Source: Ophiura sarsii (Eukaryota > Echinodermata > Ophiuroidea > Amphilepidida > Ophiuridae). From it: DNA of 64,000 nt. Positions 10,019-20,948 of this stretch are shown here, in pieces. Each line of letters begins with the position of its first letter. The first letter of the stretch is position 1. Location: positions 45,094,768 to 45,158,767 of the forward strand of contig CM069449.1 of NCBI GenBank assembly GCA_035610835.1, written 5' to 3'. The position numbers were made by a program, and so were the translations under genes. A model generated the notes under the pieces. It worked only from the letters and a program-made list of their open reading frames with translations. It did not search any database and was not told the DNA's origin.

Positions 10019-10660
10019 CAAATGCAAAATGCACTTAGCATCTTAAGATGACTGTACTGCATGTATATTTACTGTTGCATATCTATCAATCATATAAAGT
10101 ACATTAAACATGATCCAAACCCATCTTCATAAATCGCCCATAGGCCTACTATCTGTGAATTTTCTTCAAAGATCTGTAGAATATCACATGAGTAAATACC
10201 CTAAAGTTGCAAATGTTTTCAAATGTAGAAGGTAATGATATATGGCCATGCGTTTTAAGTTGGGCCGGTCTCGTGTGACGAACTTAAAATTGGTGAATAT
10301 CGCGTGTATTTTCATTTGAATGGCGATAACTTTTCTATACTAGGCAATACCCCCACAAAAGTATACATTTTCTTGATTAAAATTGTCTTAGGAGTTCAAA
10401 AATGCACTTAAAATTAACATAGGATGAACCCCTAGAAGGTTATGAATTTGAAAAGGTCAACAATTTATGAAAAAAATCTGCTGAGAAAAAAAAATATGAA
10501 AAAAAATCTGCATACCCTACAAGGTTAATTATTGCAGATTTGAATTCCTGACAGTTAAAGCTTTCCAAGCATATATAACTTTCTATATCTAGGTAATGTT
10601 TACAGTATTTTGCACCGGGCTGGAAAAAATGTCATTTTGCGAAGAAAAAAATCTGACATA

Positions 10661-11986
10661 CGAGGGGCAGTCAATAAATAATGAAAGTGATCATGGTATG
10701 GGATGCATGAGTGATTCTATTGAGGGGATAATGTGATCAATACAAAGTATGAACCTTTGTCTTTCAAATAATACACTTTTGGATTTTTAAATGTGAACTA
10801 TGACGTCATAGCACTGTCTCAAAGTAAGTACACTTGGGACACTGCTAAATCAGTTATTTGGCGGGAAATTTGAATTGTTTTTATGAAACACGTGGTAAGA
10901 AGATTGCATAACATGACATCAGAAGCAGGTAAATCCCGATTTTTTTTCCGCATAAATATGATACTAAAGACAATAACCTTAATCCCTGTGTAATTTGGAA
11001 TGTGTAGTATAAGAGGAAAAAGTAAGGAGAAGCAATTGAATAAAAGGTATACAAATATCAGTATTTCAAATAGCTAATTTTTATTTAAAAATGCCCAGTC
11101 AGTGAATCACTAATATGGCGGAAAATCAAACAATTTAGGAAAAATTCAAGCAATTAACCAGTTTGGAAGATTCCATATGATAGTTAACTAATTATCTGAA
11201 CTTATTCGCATGAAACCTGCAGAAAAAATGCGCATGCGCAGACGGCAGATAATTTTGAAACGGGCCAAAAATGGCTAAAATCATGAAATTTACCAGATAA
11301 AAGCTTACTGTGCCTTCAAATTCTAATCAGAAATAATGAAAAATGTTTAAATCAATGTGTAAACATATTGTGATAGTCAAAATGAAGATATACAGGAATG
11401 TATCAATCAAAGATGGCTGCCACAACCTCTCTTATTACTGTTATCTTTAGAGCTACTAGATATGTATTGTGTAAGTAATCGTCATATAATTTCAATGGTT
11501 TGAGGACATTTTATGAACAGCTCCTTTTGAAATCCCCACTATTATTGCTTTACATCCCACAACAATTTATTAAATTATAATCCCTCTATTGTTCTTATCC
11601 TTTGTTGTTTTCTAAGGTATATTATTGTGGATTTTGCTAAATAAAAGCGTATTTGAGATGGTCCCTTCTTGTTCGTATTAAGGCATTCAGATCTAAAAAA
11701 GAGTGTCAAACAGAGATAAGTGTGTATTCTAACTATGTGCCAAGTGTTATCTGTTTTTATGCTTTTTTAATCAACCCATATTCAACATATTACATATCCA
11801 GCCAAATAATTGGCAGATTTCAGTCAGTGTCTGAAACCTATTGTGTTTATGTTAATGACGTTACATAACCAAAGGTATCTAACAATCCAAAAGTGTATTG
11901 TTTAAAAAACAAAGGTTCATACTTTGTATTGATCACATTATCCCCTCAATAGAATCACTCATGCATCCCATACCATGATCACTTTG
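10661..11986. mobile_element. Mariner-like TIR element nested in the 2.3-kb element
   Basis: Left arm 10661-10797 (CGAGGGGCAGTCAATAAATA, GTGATCATGGTATGGG, GGGATAATGTGATCAATAC) pairs with right arm 11873-11986. CGAGGGG-x-x-GTCAATAA resembles mariner termini. The right outer end is lost after CCATGATCACTTTG. The ~1.07 kb interior has one 71-codon ORF (11653-11868) with no D,D-catalytic pattern. Confidence 0.6.
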
Positions 11987-12499
11987 CCTAACCGTATGTG
12001 CTGGTAAAAGACGCTGCGTCGGTACATATCCACCCAGTCATACACATGTAGTTCTTCAATGCATTGCGGGTCTGTAATTATTGATTAATTCTTTATTAAT
12101 TAAGGTGATTACCCATTATTAAACATCTAAATTATTCAAATCAGTTTATTTACCAGAGTTTATGTACTTAGATGCAACAATTTCATTCCATAAACATGAT
12201 TTAACTCAATTGCACTGAACTGTACTGTAGATGCCAAATTTGCTGCGCCGGACTCTCCTGCGCCGGACTCTCCTCCACCCCTGATGTTGGTTAATTAGCC
12301 ATTAATTAACAAAAAATGACAAAATGTTAACACATGCTAATACTTTTATCTTCTTGCCCTGCATAAGAGCTTTATTTTGATACCAAATTTAGCTATGTAG
12401 GTGGTATCTTTATACAAGAAATTGAATAGACAATGTCATTTTTGATGTGCCGATGTCACAACTCCACCTTTTTGCAGGCCCAGTTCAAAACGCATGGCC

Positions 12500-12545
12500 A
12501 TATGTCAAGTTTCAACATATTTTAATATGTTGAAACTTGACATAT
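12500..12545. repeat. 46-bp perfect palindrome
   Basis: ATATGTCAAGTTTCAACATA, then a TT-centred turn and the exact complement. It sits inside the right inverted end of the 10.2-12.6 kb element and is absent from the left end, so it is a later insertion of about 42 bp that repeats ATATG/CATAT at its edges. Confidence 0.85.
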
Positions 12546-12556
12546 ATCATTACCTT

Positions 12557-13174
12557 AAAAGTCGTACTTAAAAGTCGGACTTAAAAGTCGTACTGTTCAA
12601 AAGAAAGCAGTATGCCCATACAATTACAAAATCCTTCATTTCAGACAAGTTGCCACATAGGACCAGTTGCCCCATATTCCCCTATTGGTAGCTATTTGGC
12701 ACCATGCGAATTTGAAAGTAATTTATTTCAAACACATAATTGACGACTGCAATTTACCAACATCGCATAACATAGCAATAACATTACATTTTTTCAAAAC
12801 TGTATAGAAGAAATCATGATAGAAACAATTTGTTTAAGGACCGCTAACTTATAAATTAACTGTCAGAGATTGAGGTCAGAAGAATAATTTGCCACTCAAG
12901 TGAATATCGACACCAATCATAACATCATATTAATGGAGTATGTACATACATCATTCACGTATGTTAAGGCCAAGAAAAAACATATAAGGATAATACAGTG
13001 TATCCGACCCATTTCCCTCATCACACCACATATCATTGACGTAATGAGGGCAAGTAAAAAAATTAACACATTTTAATTGGCAAGTTGCACCATTTTACTT
13101 TAAAATAATACGACTTGTAGCTATGCATTTAGATATACCCGTCCTTGTTTAGCTATTGGACGGTACATCATGAC
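12557..13174. other. AT-rich spacer with a 14-bp triplet repeat
   Basis: TTAAAAGTCGKACT occurs three times in a row at 12555-12597. The rest shows no gene and no clear repeat. Confidence 0.5.
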
Positions 13175-13534
13175 AATAGAGGTTATCCAGGCCCTGAGGT
13201 TATTCGTGTTTTGCATTAGCACCATCTTTTCGTTCAGAAAGAAGACACGCCTGTTTGATGATATTTAGATCCATGTGGGTAACCCGGTTCATGTAATGAA
13301 TAGGACGTAATGCATCGATTCGATTGAATGAAGAATAGGCCGGGTGCGATTCCCCATGTGCGTGTAGTCCGTTGGGTATATTGCTACATGGATAACCGCT
13401 ATAAAAAGTTATGAGGTTATCCATGTAGTCATGCGCAACATACTGCACTTTGAACTTCGACCTGGCACATTTCATATCATGTGTTCCATCGGCTTCATAA
13501 GAAGCGCAGTCTCCTCTTATGGATAACCTCTATT
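13175..13534. mobile_element. 360-bp MITE with AATAGAGGTTATCCA ends and internal hairpin
   Basis: AATAGAGGTTATCCA at 13175-13189 is exactly mirrored at 13520-13534. Inside, CTACATGGATAACC (13384-13397) and its complement (13415-13428) form a second hairpin, so GGTTATCCA occurs four times, twice each way. A 91-codon minus ORF spans most of the interior but matches no family known to me. A domesticated or relic coding segment cannot be excluded. Confidence 0.65.
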
Positions 13535-13896
13535 AAAGGGGCACTAAGAGATGTGTTGGAGGCTGCGCCCTCAATTATGATAAAAACTGGGATGATATTG
13601 TTTTAATCAAGTTTTGCTGCGTTTTTGTTAGTGGAAACAACAATAATGGCCATTTTTAATGTTCGTCTTGAATTCTGAAGTAAGTTTTTAAACATTTAAA
13701 ATGTTCAACACCACTTAATGTCCCTTTAAATACATATTGTAATCACGGGAATTATACATTTGTAGCTACACCATTATCTTGTTGTATTGTTTATACTGTT
13801 TCGAAACATTGCTTGCACCATTTAATACCATAAAATACAGCTTGTATATAGCTATTTGTAGCTATGAAATTAAATATTTACCTATGATCCCATATC
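13535..13896. other. Spacer, nothing recognised
   Basis: AT-rich with no supported ORF. The MITE at 13.2-13.5 kb lies to the left and the inverted repeat at 13.9 kb to the right. Confidence 0.4.
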
Positions 13897-14150
13897 ATAC
13901 GACGAAAAACACACACCTTGTTTTACGGGCGGACGGACCTGCCGGTCCAAGTAGGGTCGGTCGGTCGAGTGTGTTTTTATTTTTATTTTTTTAAATATTT
14001 TACTCTAAATGTCACCAAAATCAAAAATTGGGATTTGTTAAAAAAAAAATGTTAAACAAAATGTTCGACAGATTTGAGACAACATTTTTTTTTTTAAACG
14101 CAAAAAAGGGGTCGGTCGGGCCCGTCAAACAGGGTTGTTTTTCCTCGCCT
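13897..14150. mobile_element. Short inverted-repeat element with GGTCGGTCGG motif
   Basis: ACGACGAAAAACACACACCT and GTTTTACGGGCGG (13897-13933) pair with CCCGTCAAACAGGGTTGTTT plus TTCCTCGCC (14120-14150). Both arms continue inward into a GGTCGGTCGG block. Diverged arms suggest an old copy. Confidence 0.55.
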
Positions 14151-15236
14151 AAAAACTCCAATTTGTACCATTACATATATCTAACTAGTATAGCATCGGA
14201 GACAACCTTAAGCTTTCTAAGGCTTTAATTATACTTTGTTGTATTAGCTACTATTTTAAAATTTAAAAAACTATATCATACATATTTTTTTGCAATCACG
14301 TCAAAACTAATTCCAATACAAGTTTCAAACCTATTTACAGCAGTAGGAGAGGGCTATAAATATGTATTTTTTTTATTTTTTAGAAGTATTGAAACAGGTG
14401 TTTTATTCCATTTTGACCTATCTCAATATGAAATAGCTACATTTTCAGTCAGGTGTCCTGCTCTACGGACAAATTGTTGTGATAAAATGCTTGCATTTCT
14501 TGAGCTTGAACTTGTGATCATCTTCGTAGCTGTAATTCAAATAGCGAATGGATGAAAACTTTCGAAAAATCTTGAAAATCGCCCTCATGGTCAATTTTGA
14601 CCCAAATATCATGTTTTAAGAAAACGCAATATCCAATTGACATGAAACTGTCTATACTAGGTAGTTAGAGGTCATTTACATTTATTCAGACACCAACATC
14701 ACAGCAACATGCCAGAAATGAATAATATGAAGGATTTTGTACTCACACCACTCCCGTCACAATAATAATGTATTGTTACACAAGAGGGCGCTGCACACCT
14801 TTTTCTCGGACCCGTGACTGAAAATGTTGATTGGTCAAATGGAATTTAAACAATGTTACCTAAGAAAAAGAAAGAAAATTAAGCATTTTGACCTACGTAT
14901 AGCCCACTCCTACTTACAGCAATATGGTTTTTTTGTCCATCCATTTTTTATTCATGTATCAAATCCTCTTCAACTCGTACAAACTTCTTCTAAACCTTCC
15001 TTCGTACTGAATTGCGTGAGACACATTGGTGTCAAGCACCATCATGTCTTAGTGCTGCAGTTGTCCCTTATTCTAGTTAGTGGTCGTCTTTGTCAGGTTG
15101 TTTTCGGTGATGTACTCATCCAGGAAGGCCAGGCAAGCAATTTTGCTTCGCTGAAATGTTGAAACACATAACAAATAACAAAGAGATTCAGATAATGATA
15201 TTTTCTTATAAGGATTGTGCATACTTCAGATGAAAA
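14151..15236. other. AT-rich DNA, no gene recognised
   Basis: The 112-codon plus ORF at 14824-15162 has no recognisable motif or splice context. No repeat with a second copy in the window was found here. Confidence 0.4.
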
Positions 15237-15460
15237 TGCTCACATTGTCACAAGATGGTTACGCTGAATTACATAACGTTGGGGCCTCAGTTCACATTGT
15301 CACAAGATGGTTACGCTGAATTACATAACGTTGGGGCCTCAGTTCACATTGTCACAAGATGGTTACGCTGAATTACATAACGTTGGGGCCTCAGTTTGCC
15401 TAAATGCTCACATTGTCACAAGATGGTTACGCTGAATTACATAACGTTGGGGCCTCAATT
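15237..15460. repeat. 52-bp tandem repeat, 4 near-identical copies
   Basis: CACATTGTCACAAGATGGTT then ACGCTGAATTACATAACGTT starts at 15241, 15293, 15345 and 15409; a 12-bp TGCCTAAATGCT insertion precedes the fourth copy. Identity is almost complete, so the array is recent. It is a minisatellite without spacers, not a CRISPR. Confidence 0.92.
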
Positions 15461-15464
15461 TCAG

Positions 15465-15685
15465 GCAGTGCTGCGAAATCAAAAAATGCTGGGCTATATC
15501 TTGCTAGACGTCCCGTACGGAATAAACCGCGTACTACTACAACACATTTTAATTGTTGTGAGCATGCGCACATCAGTTACGGGACGTCTAGCAAGACATT
15601 GCCAAATGCTGGAGTTCTAATAAAGTGTGATTTTTCCCCCAGAACATTGCATTGGCTTAAGCTTTTGCAGCACTGCTCGCACACA
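15465..15685. repeat. Nested inverted repeats TTGCTAGACGTCCCGTA / GGCAGTGCTGC
   Basis: TTGCTAGACGTCCCGTA (15500-15516) is exactly mirrored at 15579-15595. Outer GCAGTGCTGC and GCAGCACTGC words mirror each other at 15465-15475 and about 15666-15676. This looks like a small foldback element beside the 52-bp array; the short ORFs in it are by-products. Confidence 0.6.
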
Positions 15686-16254
15686 TGCTTATAACATTGA
15701 TCTGAAACCAAGGCAAATGTTACAATGTCGAAACAGATGCATCTTAAACCGTCGGACCCGCTTTAGACTTATCCTTTGGGAAGATTTCAAGGTTGAGATT
15801 TCTCCATCTTAACGCTATTTGATACATCACTACTATAGAACAGGTAAACGTTAGTTCACTCTGGGTGATCTAGCCAGATACGGTATACTATTAACTCCAA
15901 AACTATAGCAAACAACTAACTCCTACGTAAATATATTACATTATAATGTTGTAAAGAAATGTCCTCTCATTTATTGGAGACATTGTTCACGAAGATTGGT
16001 TAATAATAAGAACGCTAAATTACAAAGGATAAAACAAAGTGTAAATTTACATTTGCACACTTGGATTTGGAACACGCAGTACAGTGTGACAGGGGTGTGT
16101 GTGTACATGGGCTGCATTAATCAATTGAAGCATCCCGAATCCTCATCTTAATATTGACCCTTAAATTGTCGCTACAAGTTATTCAACAATCTGCCTGTGG
16201 CTAATCAGAGGCTGCGTGTAGAAGATCAAAATGTTAAAATGAAAAGATTTGAAC
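15686..16254. other. Spacer, nothing recognised
   Basis: No ORF with a family signature and no second copy of any block was noticed. Confidence 0.4.
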
Positions 16255-16748
16255 TAAACTGCTCAAAAAAAGGTTTGGAATATTTTTTCAATCACAATTT
16301 GTTCAAATATATCAGGATATGTTCATTTAGTATAATATATAATTTAAAAGCTGATGTGTTCATCTTTACAATGATACCAATGCTCAGCTACTTGCTTGAG
16401 AACATGGGGAGGTCACAATCTGAATGTGCCAAAATCAACACTAATTCATGCTCAAAATAACATCTTTGTCGTCTGTTCGATGAAGTGTTACATTGACCAC
16501 TACAGTGTAGTGTGATGATAATATTATTGATTTTTAAGCACAAAATAGTGTTGATTTTGGCACTTTCAGATTGCGACCTCCCCATGTTCTCAAGCATGTG
16601 GCTGAGCACTGGATCAAGGGATTGCTTCAAATTGGATATCCTTGTAAAGATGAACACATCAGCTTTTAAATGATATTATTACACTAAATAAACATATCCC
16701 AAATTGTGATTGAAGAAATATTCCAAACTTTTTTTGAGCAGTTTATAT
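16255..16748. mobile_element. Foldback member of repeat family A, ~200-bp arms
   Basis: The left arm (AACTGCTCAAAAAAAGGTTT, GATGTGTTCATCTTTAC, GAACATGGGGAGGTC, GTGCCAAAATCAACACTA) pairs with the right arm at about 16530-16748. The TTTTTTTGAGCAGTTT edge and the GGGGAGGTC block also occur in the copy at 56.3-56.8 kb. It lies just downstream of the exon at 16792-16887 (minus), inside or after the end of that gene. Confidence 0.7.
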
Positions 16749-16791
16749 AAATTATCTTCCTTCTTGCAAGCGCTCTATTTTTAAATCTTAC

Positions 16792-16887
16792 CTGCCGTAG
16801 AAACGACCTGTCCCCGTCTTCCATTTTGTAGTCTGTGGTGGTGACGTAATCAACATTCACGCCAATTGTGCGAGTATAATCTTCTGA
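16792..16887 (-). CDS. Exon of minus-strand Cache-like gene (distal part of domain)
   Basis: On the minus strand CTCTAATAG precedes exactly 32 codons, followed by GTAAGA. The peptide includes YTRTIGVNVDYVTTTDYKME and ends SFLRQ. TIGVNVDYV matches the last strand of dCache_1 domains (hydrophobic-GV-x-V-hydrophobic), where a helix follows. Phase is 0 at both ends, as in the exons at 27.9 and 19.6 kb. The gene must continue below 16792, but no further exon was found between here and the left edge. Confidence 0.55.
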
Positions 16888-17205
16888 CTATTAGAGACCA
16901 TGAAAGAAAATGCAAACGAAACACTTGCATTACGTTGTGCTAACTATAAAGTGACCAAGAGGGGAAGGGGAATTGGAAGAAGTGGTTCTTAGGGACCCCC
17001 TCGGGGATCAATACGTATTTTATTACTATTTGCGTCCCATGTTTGTCGACCATATTTTATATTTGTCACACTCGCAAAACAATCAATTATTTAAAAAAAA
17101 ATTAAACTATTGGGTCTGATGTCTGATATGTTGTTTTGATATAGCAGTGCAAGTTGGTATAGGGAACCATTGATCACTTTTAAAGTGTTAAACATGTTAA
17201 AGCGG

Positions 17206-17358
17206 CTCATCTAATCTAACAGATTATCATTACAATATGAAGAAACATACGAATGAGTTTTGTACGTCCTTTTTTCAAAAGTATGCCATCCCAGCTTCCT
17301 CTTAAAGAAACCGCCTGTGGCAACCGCTTTGATAATGAAAACCGAAGTAACATTCACC
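17206..17358 (-). CDS. Probable exon of the Cache-like gene, 3' limit unclear
   Basis: GCCTGCAG at 17366-17359 is a plausible acceptor. Joined to the GT left over from the exon ending at 17489, it reads V-VNVTSVFIIKAVATGG-FFKR. SPVVNVTSVFIIKAVATGG fits the central Cache strands (PVVTVS..I). The donor may be the GTATGT near 17260, which would leave phase 2 and so does not join the 16887 exon directly; another exon or donor may be involved. The GFFKR string is reminiscent of integrin alpha tails, but no membrane segment precedes it, so I read it as chance. Confidence 0.35.
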
Positions 17359-17488
17359 CTGCAGGCGATGCAGGACATGGAATCGTTCACTGACATTCAA
17401 TGTTAAGTTATGCGTACGAGATTACGTGATCAAGCGAACGAGTCCGAACGGTTAACCACGGATTAAAAATAATTTAAATGATACTTAC

Positions 17489-17970
17489 ACTGGCGATTTT
17501 CCAACGCCAGCGATGTAAGGATTAAATAATTTAGTTCCAACAAGTGATACATTTCCTGGGGTCATATAACCAAAATCCATTTCATATTGATACCAACGGA
17601 GATTTAAAATTTGCATTCATTTGTGTCCCGTCGTCTGCATTCAGTAGGAAATGTACATCAGTTAAAACTGTTCGTGTACTATCGTACTTGGGCATAATGG
17701 ATCTACTTAATGAACATTAAACTTCATTACGGTTCCGTTCCCTGTATAAAATCCAACTTTTTGACCACGTCTTTGATGACATATCCAGGGTAATAAATCA
17801 TCCCCTCCTACACCATTTATCTGATTTATTTTACACCAACTGTGTCTTGCCAGCGTGCGTGCTACCATTTCCACCGCTTTCCTAAGCATAGCCCAAGGCT
17901 CTTTAGTCTGGGTGTAACTAGAAGCCCTATATACTACTTTTGAAAATGTTCTTGTGTTAAGAAATTCCAA
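17489..17970 (-). pseudogene. Cache-domain coding segment with frame breaks (exon or exons of minus gene)
   Basis: Three reading-frame pieces follow each other. 17970-17707 gives LEFLNTRTFSKVVYRASSY to KVGFYTGNGTVMKFNVH, then a stop. 17696-17599 gives IMPKYDSTRTVLTDVHFLL to NANFKSP. 17598-17489 gives WYQYEMDFGYMTPGNV to FNPYIAGVGKSPV, ended by GTAAGT. The order 'GF/YxTGNG.., YDSTR.., P-WYQ.., PYI..G.SPV' matches dCache_1 domains (GYRTGDG, YDPRTRPWY, SPYID..GKPVV). The extra T in CCGTTGG at about 17598 separates P from WY by one frame. The first break could be a very short (~44 nt) intron or a second lesion. So this is either a decaying gene or assembly error. The 17970 acceptor, phase 0, fits the exon ending at 19545. 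Confidence 0.5.
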
Positions 17971-19283
17971 CTTTTAATTTCAATTTATCATAAAAACTAG
18001 TGCTATATCATATGTTATAAAAACAAAAGTTCAAATTTCAACAACAAAAAATCACATTATATTATCCATAGAGCAGATTTTAGTTTTAAAACTAGCCCAA
18101 CTCTGGCGGAAAGTCACCATGTGGAAAGTCATGTGGCAAGACTGCAGCGCCTCAGGCTTGTTTCTATAGTCGATTCGCAGACATTGGCCGAATTTAGCGA
18201 TTTACCATTTCAGTAAAGAGGTAACAGAAGCAAAAGAGGGGGAGGCACTCGAATTTAATCGTAATATGCAAGGTTAATACCGTGTCTTCGTGTGCATGTA
18301 CTACTGTGATGTAGTCACCACTATGTACCTAGTGACAGGGAACTTGCGGTTAGATTATCGGCATAACGATAAAGAAATGTATTGTTATTCAGATAAATTA
18401 ATAAAGGTATTCAGGTGGTCTCATAGCCAGAAATACTTGAAGTAACGTTTATAATCCGTATCTTGGTTGATATAACTGTTTTTTCATTTAATTAGGACAA
18501 ATGGTTTTGTACCTATAGGTATATATAAAAATGATTATTGAATTATTTTCCGGTTTTTTCTCGCAAATAAATACGTAGAACTGTTATTTTCATTTTAATG
18601 TTTCCTTTATTCCACGTGCATAATAAAAACCGAAAATAATAAAATGTATCCACTAAATTATGAATAGGTAAAATGACATACATAATATTTTTCTTTCGAA
18701 CCTGTATACGGTCGATGATGGTCGATTTGTTTTTATTGTGGTAACCGCTTCCAAAGGGATAACATATTTGAAGCTGCTGGATTAAGTTTTTGGTTGTCGT
18801 GATTGTAAAGCTATATGATCAGCCCTATTCATAAAGCCACACTATCATGAATAGCATTTGATTATGGAGCGCAAATAATCATGATAATAACATCTTAAAA
18901 GTACAGCTGTTTCATCATTGGTCAAAATGGGTTCCTCTAACGCCCAATGGACGAGGTCCAAAATCGATACTGATGCGCCAGAGTTTATGAATCTCCTATA
19001 GTTCCACCGCTGACACACTCAAGGTCCCCCAGCATGCGGTCAATGGTGTTGGATGGATGTAATTCTTGGATGGAACTTACTAATACTAGCGTCATGGCCA
19101 GTTCAACCGGTCACACTTGGGCTCAAACCTTACAGGCAACTGGAATGTAATGTGATTTTCTTTAAAACTTAAAATTAATTGTAATATAAGTATTTTCACA
19201 AAATGCAATGTGAATGTGCTGACCTACCTACCTTACCCTTCTAGATGACGAGGAGCTTGATTAGAGTCGAGAACAGCTTCATC
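17971..19283. other. Intron of the minus-strand gene, no features recognised
   Basis: It lies between the exon starting at 17970 and the exon ending at 19545. AT-rich, with no open frame or second copy of a repeat noticed. Confidence 0.4.
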
Positions 19284-19539
19284 AGCCCTTTTATGGCAAA
19301 AGAATGTATCTTATATGTAGTTTTCTAACAGTATACTTCCTTTTAACATGATCAAAGTTAGCCTTTTTCTCCATAAATCATGTAGTGGTAAAAGGCAGTA
19401 TATTACTTTTATTGTCTTTACAAGTTGCAGCCTTTTCATAAGTGAGGATTATTGAACCAAGTTAACACAATCCATGTTAAAAGGAAGTATTTCATTAGGA
19501 AAGTACATATAAGATACATCCTTTGGCCATAAAAGGGCT
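19284..19539. repeat. Intronic inverted repeat, 67-bp arms, abutting a donor site
   Basis: AGCCCTTTTATGGCAAAAGA to TCCTTTTAACATG (19284-19350) is mirrored at 19473-19539 with a few mismatches. The right arm begins five bases into the intron, next to the donor of the exon 19545-19724 (minus). Confidence 0.8.
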
Positions 19540-19544
19540 CTTAC

Positions 19545-19724
19545 CTTATATCTGTCCATCATTATCTGATGGCCGTAAGCGTTCACAAGGGACATCAGAA
19601 AATCCCCAACGTCACCGAGATGGCGCGGTGCAAAATGTTGACTGTTGCATTTTGTGTGCCTTATCAATTCTAGACCAGTAGATGATTTGACCACCATACG
19701 TCTATCAAAGGGTAGGGGTTCAAC
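19545..19724 (-). CDS. Exon of minus-strand gene (60 codons)
   Basis: The minus strand reads TCCATGTTTCAG, then 60 open codons, then GTAAGA, an excellent acceptor/donor pair with phase 0 at both ends. The peptide begins VEPLPFDRRMVVKSSTGLEL and ends AYGHQIMMDRYK. I do not recognise its domain; it would lie directly N-terminal to the Cache-like segment at 17970. In alpha2delta/CACHD1-type proteins this position is a VWA or VWA-N region, but no MIDAS motif (DxSxS) is visible. It is the best-supported exon of this gene. Confidence 0.65.
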
Positions 19725-19737
19725 CTGAAACATGGAC

Positions 19738-19935
19738 ATAAACAAACAAAACAGAATTTAAATTAAAAAAACGAAAACTTACAAACCCCCACAAATGAAC
19801 AAACAAATGAAAACCCACCCCACCAAAAGAAAAACACACCCAACAATAACAACAACAACCCAAGTAACAAAACAAAACAAAAACGAATAAACAAAACAAT
19901 CAAACATACAATAACCCCCAAAAATCAAACAAATG
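19738..19935. repeat. A-rich (AAAC/CAAA) low-complexity tract
   Basis: AAACAAACAAAACAG-type sequence runs for nearly 200 bases with interspersed CCCACCC. It begins 14 bases upstream (minus-strand sense) of the exon acceptor at 19725, so it forms the pyrimidine-rich intron end on the minus strand. Confidence 0.7.
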
Positions 19936-20119
19936 CACCCCAGCTCATGACATTAATACCGGAATCTAAACGACATTCGTAAAAGGTTGTCCATTTGTCA
20001 AGCTAAACAGGTTGAACATGTTGTGAAATTATATGGCATGTTTTCGCAATTGTGTTTATCTGTATCTTTTTAATTTAAATTCTTTGTATTGTTCATCAAC
20101 ATTAATTCATAAATATCGA

Positions 20120-20275
20120 TAAGATGCCATGGTTAGATTATCTTTTGAATCGAGTGCTCAATGCCAAAACGGCAGAGCTTCACAACAATACTGTGGTAAA
20201 ATTATCAGCATAATCCGCAGTTCAAGAATGTCTCACTAATTTAATTAGAAATTAGGCATTCGTGAACTGCGGGAA
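20120..20275. repeat. Hairpin with shared GTGCTCAATGCC leader
   Basis: CCGCAGTTCAAGAATG (from 20215) pairs with CATTCGTGAACTGCGG (to 20272). The leader GTGCTCAATGCC-x-AAACGGCAGAGC (about 20154-20178) corresponds to GTGCTCAATACCGTAAACGG and AGAGC before the hairpin at 8284. Same unit type, different hairpin sequence. Confidence 0.6.
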
Positions 20276-20589
20276 TCTGGGCGGTTACGCGAGGCCAGGT
20301 CTGCACCTTGGGCCTCCGGATCTGCGGATCGGATACTAATGCACTCTCCTCGGAATGTTTAATTTTCAATTTCTTTATGCTGCTAACTTTACCATGGTTA
20401 TTTATTCTATGTTATTTATTTAATTTTTGGTTTTTTTTGCACGTTTGGATAATAATGTCATTATGTGACACGGCCCGCGGGGCTTTGTATAATGATCTAA
20501 GCAATCATGAAAGAAGATATCTGATAAAGGGTTGGGCGACCATCAGGCGCGTACCGCGGCATGTGAGCCAGGGGGCAGAAGTATAATAT

Positions 20590-20694
20590 CAGTGGCGTAA
20601 ATGTTCGTAAAAGGTTGCCTCTAAATCTTTCCCAGACAGTCACCTCGTAAGTGTGGGGGGGGGGGGGGGGGGGGGGGGGGTCGGTACGCCACTG
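20590..20694. mobile_element. 105-bp element with CAGTGGCGTA ends and a 26-G tract
   Basis: CAGTGGCGTA at 20590-20599 is exactly mirrored by TACGCCACTG at 20685-20694. A run of about 26 G lies just inside the right end. CAGTGGCGTA next to poly-G also occurs at 41134 and, inverted and slightly changed, at 30340-30366. Too short to code; a deletion derivative of a larger transposon. Confidence 0.65.
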
Positions 20695-20948
20695 GCGACC
20701 ATCTTTGAAAGTTTTGAACAAGACAGGAGGACTACAACTTCAGCTATCATACACCTGGGAGCAGGCTCTTCGGGGGATTTCAAGTCGTCTTCTTCTATCA
20801 CGTGACCAATCATTATCAGTTGGCTGCCAATGTTTGATGGTTTCGCACGCAACGCAGCAGTTGTAAAAAGTATGTTTAAGTATTAGTTTAATTTATCAAT
20901 TTATAATTAATTAATCAACACCATTTCATCGGACACAAACGGTTTGTG

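Larger units (their letters stand above)
10229..12556. mobile_element. 2.3-kb TIR element with nested insertions
   Basis: AAGGTAATGATATATGGCCA and TGCGTTTTAAGTTGGGCC at 10229-10274 are mirrored at 12470-12556 (GGCCCAGTTCAAAACGCATG ... ATATATCATTACCTT). The right terminus is lengthened by a 46-bp palindrome, and the interior hosts a second TIR element (10661-11986). No transposase ORF is seen, so it is non-autonomous or gutted. Confidence 0.65.

Noticed and set aside
15237..15460. Regularly spaced repeats resembling a CRISPR array
   Set aside because: Units are contiguous 52-bp tandem copies without unique spacers, and the DNA is eukaryotic. The minisatellite at 34.4-35.1 kb was dismissed for the same reason.
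17206..17300. GFFKR string suggesting an integrin alpha cytoplasmic tail
   Set aside because: No hydrophobic membrane helix precedes it, and the reading fits the Cache-like exon joined in phase to the 17489 donor.
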